DNA from: Perilla frutescens | Lineage: Eukaryota; Streptophyta; Magnoliopsida; Lamiales; Lamiaceae | Assembly (NCBI GenBank): GCA_026008535.1 | Contig: BRKX01000009.1 | Span: 44,761,001-44,825,000, forward strand | Reading direction: 5' to 3' | Length of the DNA: 64,000 nt | In this document: positions 22,104 through 31,891 of the stretch, piece by piece | How positions within the stretch are numbered: position 1 is the stretch's first letter | Layout: each line of letters opens with the position of its first letter | Translations under genes and position numbers: made by a program | Notes under the pieces: generated by a model | What the model was told of the DNA's origin: nothing | Database searches by the model: none | Seen by the model: only the letters and a program-made list of their open reading frames with translations

Positions 22104-23275
22104 TTTCTTTTTTACTCATTTGCCTTTCTCGGTGGTAAATAGAGGGAGTAAAGTAATGTATTTTTTAAATTTCTCATGTTCTATTAATTATCTTGCATCT
22201 ATGTTTTTGCAAGATATATTTTTGTTCTGATTTGATGTAATATCAAATCTTTGATATTATATTTTGAACAGTTATTTTTATCTGTCTCTATATGATCCTA
22301 GTCTGTTAAAAAATTGAAACTGCTGATTATGAAAAAGAACATAAAAGAAAACAATGCAATACAGCATAGCAGATACAAGCTGATAAAAGAGTGAAAAATA
22401 GTTGGATCATATAATGTTCACATGGATATTCAAGAATGTTTTAAGTTATATTATTCTTTAGTTTAAAGGATTGTGTTCTTTAAAAATATGGAGCTAGTTT
22501 ACCAATAGATAAAGACAAAGGAGAAGATTCTTAGTGCCATCTGCACTAAAGTGTTCGAGATTTTCATGATCTGTATGGAAATTTCAAAAGAACACAAAGG
22601 TTTTGGTTGTTCGAGATTGAAGACCATGTTCTGGACATTACAATGAACATTCCACTGGCAATCTGATTGAAGATCAAGACATATAATAGATCATGTTCAT
22701 GAACATGATCATGTATATGGTTGTCTGGAGAGTTTCCAAGAGACGTGCCATGCTAGAGTCAAGGAGTTGAAGCTGCCGATTCAAGATGGACATTTCAGAA
22801 TAGAAGCTGCCTTATTCGTGATGAAGATCAAAGAAGGAAAGTAGGAGTTCTATTCAAGGAAGATGTCTAAACTAGAAGAGTCCAAATCAATTAAGGAAAG
22901 TTTTCTTATTGAATCAAAGTCAGATTAGGACTTTTGATTTCCATGTTAAGGCTATGTCTCTCATCTATAAATAGCCTGGAATCAGACTAGTTTTAGAGAC
23001 GACCGAGTGGCACATACATGAATACACATAACTAATTAGAGAGTCCAAAATATTTCACATCTGAAGCATTAGGTATTCGGTATTGTTAGACTAGAGTTGA
23101 TCTTTTGATCGTTATTTTTCTAGTCTATGTTTGAATCTGTTTCATACACACTTAGAGGATTCTTGGGAGAGATTTCCTATGGAAACTAGAGAGAGTCTAG
23201 GTTATAAGGGGAGCTCGCAATTCCTCCAGTTTTTAGTTGACTTCAGTACACCTCCATGAGCCACAAGGTGGAGAT
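22104..23275 (+). other. E0 3' noncoding region with a TATA box
   Basis: No gene is visible. A clear TATAAATA at 22966-22973 is followed by AT-rich leader-like sequence, and a purine tract ACAAAGGAGAAGA lies near 22513. This could mean that about 22525-23265 is itself an LTR. At the right end, CAAGGTGGAGAT (about 23264-23275) is a typical copia polypurine tract abutting TGTTATATT. Which of the two tracts is the true element end I cannot settle. Confidence 0.45.
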
Positions 23276-23549
23276 TGTTATATTATTGTAGCCCATCTCT
23301 GGTGTGGCCCAATAATTACATGTTGGGCTCCTTAGCCAGGCCCACTCTCCTCTACCCTAATGTGCCTTCTTATATCATAATCTGTAGCAGCTCTTATCAA
23401 CACATAATCGATACTCCTATAATGTAAGCCTTCCTTCTCCATTCTCTCTGTTCTAAGTCATCTGCCATTGATAGAGCTCTGTGCTCTCATCTTCTTCGTG
23501 TGTACTCCAATAGTCTCTCTGTGAGACTGCCTCCTTTGTGGTTGGTGGG
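23276..23549 (+). repeat. Copia-type LTR, first part, interrupted by E3
   Basis: The LTR begins TGTTATATTATTG immediately after the purine tract GGTGGAGAT. At 23545-23549 lies GTGGG, the target site of E3. The remainder continues after the duplicated GTGGG at 30193-30197. I see no second copy in the window, so the limits rest on the tract, the TG start and the E3 duplication. Confidence 0.6.
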
Positions 23550-24933
23550 TGGTGCGTCGTTTTATACCAAAAATAAATTTCCCGACAGCAGTCGGTATGC
23601 CCTTACTGCACGTGTATAGCGATGAGCAAGATCGTCTCCCAAAGAACCGGTGAGAACTACTCTGTACTTCCAATATGTAGAACCAAACTTTCAAGGGGGT
23701 TTTGTGATTTTAACAAAATAAATGAAATTAATAAATAAATAAAAAGATGCACGATTTAACAAAACAAACGGATTTAAAATACGAGAAGAAAAGTATTCCG
23801 AATTCCAATTAACTCCACCCTAGCTTACATAAACTGATCCTAGACGCAAAGATAAATTCAATTAACACATACAAATCAGTTATAGCTACCAAAGACGCTT
23901 ACTGATGCAGCCTAATTCCTCCGTAGTTTTTCGATAATCAGGAAGACGCTTCACCAATTATTTCTCTAATCGACTGACAACCGTAAGAGATGCTCTATAG
24001 GTTTAATGAGCCGACAGCCTTAAAGTCTAGAGGAACCCGATTCATAATTAACAGACTCTGACGCAGGACCGTTAAATTAAGATTGCTATTCTCCCTGGTT
24101 CTGAAGAACCGTTTTACCACTAATTAAACTTAAACCACAATTACGGATGGCCGGTTTAATTGGCTACTAATTAATTCCGATTCACTATATATTCACGACT
24201 ACCTAGTAATATCAAAACAATTAACGACTCGAAATACAAAGAATAACAAATGCATGCGAATTAATTGAATGATAAACGAGCAATTAAATCTCACAGTTTA
24301 GCTAGGCCAGGGCTTCGTTAGTTGTCATCGGAATAAAAAGAACTTAGCTTGATTGCATAATTAAATCAAACCTCCAAAATATCGTCGAGCAGTACATGAA
24401 TTCAACGAAGAAGATGAAATAAAAGTTGCTGGAATAATCGTCCCCTCTCTGCTCTGTTCTTGCATGCGTGTTGAATGAATAAATATAGAGTTAAGTCCTA
24501 ATCTATATATAATATCATTAATAAAATAGTATTTAATATGGAAATAAAATCCTAGTCTATCTCAACTAGGTAATTCCCAAAATAAAGACTTCTAGAGGCG
24601 GTGGAAAGCTTCCTGCGCGCGTCTAGACCATCGGCTTAAGTAAATTCCGCGTAGCAAGTCCAAAACGAGCGCACAGGCCCAGTTTCTAGATTCTCGGCCC
24701 ATGTTATCCTGTCGTATGCCCATACGGCATGGTCCTCCGAGCTCCCAGCTTCACCTTTTCCTTGCACAGCCTGTTCTCCTACCAAAAGCATGCCACTTTC
24801 TCTAACTTTGTGTTAATTACCTGCAAAACTCTCAAGGCACAACATTCTTCCAAAAAGGCATCATTACAAGGCAATCAACACAATTAAATCATACCAAAAT
24901 GGCCCAAAATATTAAGTAGAATTGGCCCGATCA
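23550..24933 (-). repeat. 3' LTR of E3
   Basis: It runs from TGGTGCGTCG to CCCGATCA in genome orientation and is the same length as its partner at 28809-30192. In the first 330 bases I count about 15 substitutions against the partner, mostly transitions, and fewer later on. It contains two copies of the word GTATGCCCWTAC (23595, 24714). Confidence 0.9.
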
Positions 24934-26672
24934 AATCCCCCCACACTTAAACCATGCTCGTCCTCGAGCATATCTAAACAAAAAAAAGATTATAAACATA
25001 AATACAGAACAAGCATCGGCTGCCTTAAACTAAAAAATACTCAAAGTCAAAATCAAAACAAAACCATCCACAATCCACTAACCCTTCTCTCGTTTCATGA
25101 AATAAACACATGCTCTTCATTCAAGTAAAAAATGTGCAACTCAATCCTGCCTCACCGTGGTTCACTCAATTTCTCTCAAAAGTAGATAAGGGCAGATTTG
25201 TCTAATTCACGCAGATTTGTTTAATTCACACAAGTCGTGATTTGATGCCTTCAAACATAGATTTGCCCATATGTCAAAATCACTACCAAGAAAGTAAGAA
25301 CTATGCACAAATCAAAAGGTCTTTGAAATGGATTGTAATGGGGCTAAGGTGCACAGAGGTAGGATAGTTTGGGTGAGTGGCTCAAATAAGTAAAAACATG
25401 TGAGCATATTATAACACAATCACAGAGTTCTTCAGCTACTTCTTCAGATATTGCAATATTTCCCAAGTTGTGTGCTAATCTTCAACAGTACAAGGCACCA
25501 AAAGAAAAATTAACTAAGTACAGCCCCTTGTTTCCTCCATGTCCTTCTTACTCCAGTATGGGCATACGGACCATTTTTTTTTTCTGAAGCTTTGCTTCTT
25601 TCTCTTTTTTTTTTGTTCTAGGAATAGGACAAGAGTTTTTCATAAGTTTTCTTCAATTTCCAGCACCAACTGTTCTTTCAAGTAAATTTTAAACTCATCT
25701 CAACACAATCCAATATAACTCACATGCTTTCAAGGGACAAGAGCAGGCCAAAAAGGGTTAAGGCTTAATTATTTAGTGGCTATTAATCAAGAAAGAAAGG
25801 ATTCAGGCACAAATGAGCTCACTAAGGGATAGTGTCGGGTATGGATAATTTATTCAGGACAAAGTAGTGGTTAATCCTGTATGCCTTTATCATTTTCATG
25901 CAAAAGGAAACTCACAAGCAGTATGACCATGGCAACAAAGCAAATCAGAAATTCAGCATTCAAATCCGACACACTCAGCAAAAGAATAAAACTGAGCTTT
26001 CTATATATATAACATGCTCAAGAGGCTCAAATCTCACATTTATAAGCTCATCAAAAGTTGATCAAGTTGCACATTTCATCTTCCAAGAACACATACGAGC
26101 ATTAGCATAATTCAATCACAAGAGAGTCAATCAAACACACCAAGATAATCTATGCTATAACCCTTCCTCCTTGTATTGTTCAATCTCAAGCAGCCAATAC
26201 TCAACAAAAACAAGTAAAACATAAAAGTTTTTTTTTTCGAATTAGAAAAGAACCAGACACAAAAACAGAAACTTCCTCCCCCCACACTTAGACAACATAG
26301 TGTCCTCACTGTGCAGGGAAGAGAGCCAACAAAACGGACACAACATGAATTAAAGAAAATAAAAATAAAGAGAGAAATTGAGAGGGCAAACTCGCAAGCA
26401 AGGGGAGAGACGGCCAGTAAGGGCATACGGGCGACGCTCAAGTGCAGTAGCCCAGCTTGATGTGTAATGGTCAAACAACTCCATGAGCTCGGCAAGGGTA
26501 GGAGCAGTGCTAGAATAGGTACCTGCACGAAAAAGCTGGACTAGATTTGTGTTTTTTTTTGTTTTTTGTTTTTATTTTTTTTCTTTCTTTTTATTTTATC
26601 TTTTTCCCTTTGTTTTTTTTTAACAGAACAAGTAAGCAAATAACTAAAATAAGAAAAATGAAATAAAGTAAG
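24934..26672 (-). other. E3 internal noncoding region
   Basis: This stretch between the gag stop and the 3' LTR has no believable coding frame. It contains poly-T and poly-A runs (for example 25577-25614 and 26560-26620), two copies of the GTATGCCC word (25556, 26417), and the purine tract that primes plus-strand synthesis next to the LTR. Confidence 0.7.
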
Positions 26673-26675
26673 AAA

Positions 26676-26706
26676 AGCTCGGGTTGCCTCCCGAGAAGCG
26701 CCCTTA
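26676..26706 (-). promoter_or_regulatory. Conserved hairpin downstream of E3 gag
   Basis: On the element strand CTCGGGAGGCAACCCGAG forms a 6-bp stem with loop AGGCAA. It is preceded by GCGCTT and, a little upstream, GACGTTAAAT. It begins about 40 bases after the gag stop. E4 has the same arrangement with different but still pairing stem bases. Confidence 0.6.
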
Positions 26707-26741
26707 TTTAACGTCCGAGGCTCGACATACGAAAGGCACAA

Positions 26742-27911
26742 TCAAGAGACAATTTCAGGGGTAGCAGATCTGCCCCTGTCGAAAGGAATTGTTTCCATCC
26801 TCACACCTTTATGCTTCTTCAAAAGCTCAACCAACCTTACTTCTTGCTCCTTCAGCTCCAGTACGGGGGCCTTCACATGAGATGGTAAAAACGGCTCCGA
26901 GTTGGTTGGTAAGGGCATACGGCCTGGCAGATTCCAAGCTGGAAATTCATTGGTGGTGTACAGCTGCATGATGACATCTTGAATCTCCTCATCTTCTTCT
27001 GTTATTGCAGCGGTTTCAGTCAGCCCACAAAAAGGTACCTTCTTGAATAGCTCGAGGATCTCCTTTTCATCATCCTCCTCCTTATTTTGAACCAATCTGG
27101 CAGGAAAAGGAGCTGCATTCAGAGGGTTAAAAGTTTTAGATTCAACACTGACCTTAGGTGGAGTAAGTTCGGCAGTTGGCTGTTCTTCTTCTGCACTGGA
27201 TTTGTTTTTAGTCTGTGCAGTATGCCTATACGGCGGGTTCTTTTCCTTCTTAGCCTCCATGTCAGCCAACTCTTTTCCACTGCGAATGGTCACAGCACTA
27301 ACGTTCATTTTTTGATTCAGCTCGGTTTGAGAGGAAAGAGACATAGCAGGTTGTTCATTCTTTTCGCCAGATTCTTTTTTCGGCCCTTTAGTATTCCCTT
27401 CCTGCTCCTTTTCTTTCTTCTTAGCCTCCAACTCGGCTAACTCCTCTGCACTTTTCAAAGTGACAGCGCAAACATGCGTTGTTGGATTCATTTCAGTTTG
27501 GGATGGAAGTTTGCCTTGATTCGCCTGCATCTTGTTCATTTGAGTGGCAAGCTGAGTGATCTGTGTGCCCATACTGCCTAGACCAGCTTGCGTCTCCTGC
27601 TGGAATGCTTTTTGGCTTTGTGCCAAACTGTTGACAAGGACACTGCTCTGCTCTAGACACTTCATAATTTCACTCATGCTGGGTGCATACTTGTCAGTAT
27701 GCCCATACGGGCCACCCTGCGGCTGCATCCAACTGAAATTAGGATGATCCCTCCAGCCAGGGTTATATGTGTATGAGTACGAATCAGAATCCCTCTGTCT
27801 TTGGGCATCAAATTGTGCATCACCGTACCCATAGTAGGTTTGCTCGGTTAACGGATCTTGCAAAGTTGGGCGAGCATCAGTAAAGTGGCCATTTCTGAGC
27901 GAACTCAACAA
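26742..27911 (-). pseudogene. E3 gag C-terminal part
   Basis: A long open frame (389 residues) follows the knuckle region. It is rich in Gln, Lys and Glu, with repeated words (SQTEMNPTTHVCAVTLKS and SQTELNQKMNVSAVTIRS) that show an internal duplication about 70 residues apart. It continues with FPARLVQNKEEDDEKEILEL, the gag-to-protease linker typical of Athila, and ends with a stop before any protease motif. The zinc knuckle at its start is ruined: the His and spacing remain (NGHFTDAR), but two Cys codons read CGC and the frame shifts. It may still be translated from an internal Met, but no function is evident. Confidence 0.65.
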
Positions 27912-28231
27912 CGGACATTTTGCGTTTGTGCCACAGCTAAACCTCGAACCAGAGAAGTCAGAGCATCGATCTTTTCATTGACACCGGAGCTCTCAACTCG
28001 CTCAATCCCCTTCACAGGTCTATACCAGTCATCGTCCTCTTCTTCATATTGTTGACCTCCAGAGACCATGTCGATGATAAGTTGTTTTGCCTCGGCCAAT
28101 ATCTTATTGGTCAAAGATCCTCCGCTAGCGGCATCAACAATCTTCCTATCAAAGGTAGACATGCCACGGTAGAAGTAATTGGTTAGCAATTGATATTCAG
28201 AGAATCCGTGGTCTGGGCACTTGCGGCACAA
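27905..28231 (-). pseudogene. E3 gag middle part
   Basis: The frame carries CRKCPDHGFSEYQLLTNYFY, RKIVDAASGGSLTNK and AEAKQLIIDM, the distal capsid-like part of Athila gag. It is separated from the N-terminal part by an in-frame TAG near 28250 (in the context AAY-stop-ERFQ) and from the C-terminal part by the frameshift near 27905. Confidence 0.75.
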
Positions 28232-28345
28232 TTGTTGGAATCTTTCCTAGTAAGCTGCTAGACTTTCATTCTGCTTCTGCTTGATGTTACTGATTGCCAT
28301 CCTTAAGCTTGCAGCTCTTGATTCAGGGAAGAATTTGCGCAGGAA

Positions 28346-28738
28346 TTATTCCTCTAGCTCATTCCAAGTAGTGATCGACCTAGATGGAAGATCAAATAAC
28401 CAATCACTAGCTCTGCCCTGCAAGGTATGAGAGAAAGTTAGTAACCTCAGATTATCAGCTGTAAAACCTTGCGGACGCACGGTGGAGCAGATGAGGTCAA
28501 ATTCGGACAAGTGCTTATGCGCACTCTCTCCTGGCAGATCACTAAACTTTGGCAACACTTGTATAAATCCGGGTCTGATCTCCGAGTTGTTTGCAATGGG
28601 GGGTAGTACGATGCCAATGGGCCTATTGTTTCTATGGCGACCAAGCTCTTTTATGAGAGGTTCAGGTTCGGGAGCATTTACGAGAGCTTGATTCCCATTG
28701 TCAGCCATGTTTCCCTCAAACAAAATAAAATAAAGCAA
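28346..28738 (-). pseudogene. E3 gag N-terminal part
   Basis: The frame includes RPIGIVLPPIANNSEIRPG, FIQVLPKFSDLPGESAHKHL and DWLFDLPSRSITTWNELEE, a retrotransposon gag domain. The likely start is MADNGNQALV at about 28708, since the upstream residues are hydrophobic and unlike gag. A TAA at about 28347 ends it just before FLRKFFPES, which continues the domain in the same frame. Confidence 0.75.
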
Positions 28739-28782
28739 AAAAATACAAACTGAAAATATAAGAATAATTACTGCTTAAAAAC

Positions 28783-28803
28783 CGATCCCCGGCAACGGCG
28801 CCA
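28783..28803 (-). other. E3 primer binding site (tRNA-Asp)
   Basis: Minus strand TGGCGCCGTTGCCGGGGATC is complementary to the 3' end of plant tRNA-Asp. It lies five bases inside the 5' LTR end at 28809. The Asp primer is characteristic of Athila/Tat. Confidence 0.85.
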
Positions 28804-28808
28804 AAATT

Positions 28809-30192
28809 TGGTGTGTCGTTTTACACCAAAAATAAATTTCCCGACAGCAGTTGGTATGCCCTTACTGCACGTGTACAGCGATGAGCGAGATCGTCTCCCA
28901 AAGGACCGGCGAGAACTACTCTATACTTCCAATATGTAGAACCAAACTTTCAGGGGGGTTTTGTGATTTTAACAAAATAAATAAAATTAATAAATAAATA
29001 AAAAGATGCACGATTTAACAAAACAAACGGATTTAAAATACGAGAAGAAAAGTATTCCAGATTCCAATTAACTCCACCCTAGCATACCTAAACTGATCCT
29101 TGACGCAAAGATAAATTCAATTAACACATACAAATCAGTTATAGCTACCGAAGACGCTTACTGACGCAGCCTAATTCCTCCGTAGTTTCTCGATAATCAG
29201 GAAGACACTTCACCAATTATTTCTCTAATCGACTGAAAACCGTAAGAGACGCTCTATAGGTTTAATGAGCCGACAGTCTTAAAGTCTAGAGGAACCCGAT
29301 TCATAATTAACAGACTCTGACGCAGGACCGTTAAATTAAGATTGCTATTCTCCCTGGTTCTGAAGAACCGTTTTACCACTAATTAAACTTAAACCACAAT
29401 TACGGATGGCCGGTTTAATTGGCTACTAATTAATTCCGATTCACTAAATATTCACGACTACCTAGTAATATCGAAACAATTAACGACTCGAAATACAAAG
29501 AATAACAAATGCATGCGAATTAATTGAATGATAAACGAGCAATTAAATCTCACAGTTTAGCTAGGCCAGCGCTTCGTTAGTTGTCACCGGAATAAAAAGA
29601 ACTTAGCTTGATTGCATAATTAAATCAAACCTCCAAAATATCGTCGAGCAGTACATGAATTCAACGAAGAAGATGAAATAAAAGTTGCTGGAATAATCGT
29701 CCCCTCTCTGCTCTGTTCTTGCATGCGTGTTGAATGAATAAATATAGAGTTAAGTCTTAATCTATATATAATATCATTAATAAAATAGTATTTAATATGG
29801 AAATAAAATCCTAGTCTATCTCAACTAGGTAATTCCCAAAATAAAGACTTCTAGAAGCGGTGGAAAGGTTCTTGCGCGCGTCCAGGCCATGGGCTTAAGT
29901 AAATTCCGCGTAGCAAGCCCAAAACGAGCGCATAGGCCCAGTTTCTAGTTTCTCGGCCCATGTTATCCTGTCGTATGCCCATACGGCATGGTCCTCCGAG
30001 CTCCCAGCTTCAGCTTTTCCTTGCACAGCCTGTTCTCCTACCAAAAGCATGCCACTTTCTCTAACTTTGTGTTAATTACCTGCAAAACTCTCAAGGCACA
30101 ACATTCTTCCAAAAAGGCATCATTACAAGGCAATCAACACAATTAAATCATACCAAAATGGCCCAAAATATTAAGTAGAATTGGCCCGATCA
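28809..30192 (-). repeat. 5' LTR of E3
   Basis: Partner of 23550-24933 and the same length, 1384 bases, ending CCCGATCA before the second GTGGG. It carries the GTATGCCCWTAC word at 28854 and 29973. Confidence 0.9.
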
Positions 30193-30384
30193 GTGGGTAG
30201 CCGGAGCCTTGGCCGGAAAGTTATCTAAAGTCATGCCTAGGGTGGAGGTGAGTGGTCCATTGGCTTTTTGAGTAACCTTCGTGGTCTTCTTTGCTACTAC
30301 CACTGCTCGTGTGGTGTTGTTGTGCGTGTCACTAGAACTGGGCTCAAGGATAATCTGAGCTGCTGCCTTTCTACTTTATTATCT
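30193..30384 (+). other. Remainder of the copia LTR or DXS 5' flank
   Basis: This segment follows the E3 target duplication and precedes the first recognisable DXS sequence. It is probably the rest of the LTR begun at 23276, but I cannot fix the LTR end. On the minus strand a frame of about 60 codons is open here and continues across the E3 site into 23544-23458. It has no motif I know. Confidence 0.35.
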
Positions 30385-31041
30385 TTGCTAGAGCAACGTC
30401 CGTCAAAGACCGCAACAACAACGGGAAGCAAGAGGTGAAACCCCAGTGAGAAAGATACCCAACATCAACCATCCGATTCATATGAAGAACCTATCAAAGA
30501 AGGTGACTAGATTCTTGTTCGAATCGTTCGAGCTAGGAAGATTATGAATCTTCAAAAATTCATTCAATTTGTGTGTGTGTTTTGGTCAGGATTTGGACCA
30601 GTTGGCGGCAGAGCTGAGAGCAGAGATTGTGTATTCCGTTGTGAAAATCGGCGGATATCTAAGTTCGAGCTTAGGTATGGTGGAACTGACAATTTCTCTA
30701 CACCATGTTTTAAACACCCCTGATGACAAGCTCATCTGGGATGTAGGCCATCAGGTGATGGAAAAATCAAGTCGAGTAGTTTGATATTTTTACATATTTT
30801 TTCTAATATGTGTCGTGTTTCTGTGAATAGGCTTACGGGCACAAGATTATGATAGGAAGACGGTCGAAGATGCACATGATTAGGCAGACATCGGGTTTGG
30901 CGGTTTTCTGAAGAGGGACAAGAGTGTTCATGATGCCTTTGGTGTTGGCCATAGCTCAACAAGCATTTCTGCTAGACTTGGTATGGTTAGAAATGTGTAG
31001 ATGCATTTGTACTTTACCAGAAAAATCTCGATCGTGTCAGA

Positions 31042-31891
31042 CTAGGGTGTGTAAAACGAGCTAAAATCAAAATAACGAACCAAAGCGAGTTATTGGGTTT
31101 GGTTGATTTGGTCATTTTTTTCTTAATTTTGGTTTGGTTCTGAATATTAAAACCAAAATATTATTTAGTTCGGTTTCAGTTTAAGTGAAAAATATTTTTG
31201 TTGAAATCGAACCAATCAATATATATACATAATATTTATAATTCTAATATTAATTATACCTAAATTAATAAATTTAAAAGGTATTATATACCTAAATAAT
31301 ATTAGTACTTCTAATATTTACTTTCAATATTCTAATTTTAGAACTTTTAAAATATTTACTTATTTACTCCCTCCATCCCAATTATATAGTCATATTTCTC
31401 CTCGCACATAGATTAAAAATATTTATGAGACAAGATATTAAAGCTAAATTTTGAATAACACCCTCATTGAATATCTATGACTTTCAACTTTTAAGATGTT
31501 ATTTTTTTAATTTTCAAGATTCAACAAGGGTTTATTTGTACATTACTATGAAAATTAATAATACTTATAGTAATGGGACTATATAATTGGGACACTTCAA
31601 AATAGTAAAAAGAGACTATATAATCGAGACGGAGGGAGTAATTTATTGTTTATTATATATTGAGTACATGTTATTTTCTTTAAATGTAATTGTTTCGAAA
31701 AGAATAAAAATAATTATAGAAAATTTGGTTAAACTGATAACCAAGTCAAACTAATCAAAAAATTATGGTTTGGTTTGGTTCGGTTATATATATTATTTTG
31801 GCTAGTTCAGTTTGATTTTTTTTCAAAAATTTTTGACTGGTTTTGATAGTTTGGCTTGATTTCGCACCGAACAAGCCATTTGCACACCCTT
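31042..31891. mobile_element. hAT-like MITE in DXS intron 3
   Basis: The element has terminal inverted repeats beginning CTAGGGTGTG on the left and AAGGGTGTGC read inward from the right. It is flanked by a perfect 8-base duplication GTGTCAGA (31034-31041 and 31892-31899). An 8-base duplication is the hAT signature. The interior is rich in TTTGGTT and AACCAAA words that could fold back, with no coding frame. Confidence 0.85.
31367..31638. mobile_element. Stowaway-like MITE nested in the hAT MITE
   Basis: It starts CTCCCTCCATCCCA and ends GACGGAGGGAG, with TA on both sides (31365-31366 and 31639-31640). The inner parts AATTATATAGTC and GACTATATAAT extend the inverted repeat. The TIR and TA target are those of plant Tc1/Mariner Stowaway elements. 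It is 272 bases long. Confidence 0.88.

Larger units (their letters stand above)
23550..30192 (-). mobile_element. E3: complete gag-only (TR-GAG type) Athila-like element
   Basis: LTRs of 1384 bases each (23550-24933 and 28809-30192) bound the element, and exact 5-base duplications GTGGG flank it (23545-23549, 30193-30197). On the minus strand: 5' LTR, tRNA-Asp primer site, broken gag, a 1.8-kb noncoding tract, a purine tract (AAGTGTGGGGGGATT) and the 3' LTR. There is no protease, RT, RNase H or integrase; the internal region is only 3875 bases. Gag-only elements of this design are known in plants as TR-GAG. It must have moved with enzymes supplied by another element. Confidence 0.88.

Noticed and set aside
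30831..30980. Intact DXS gene with alternative exons
   Set aside because: Stops and frameshifts occur in several exons and no alternative splice choice avoids all of them.
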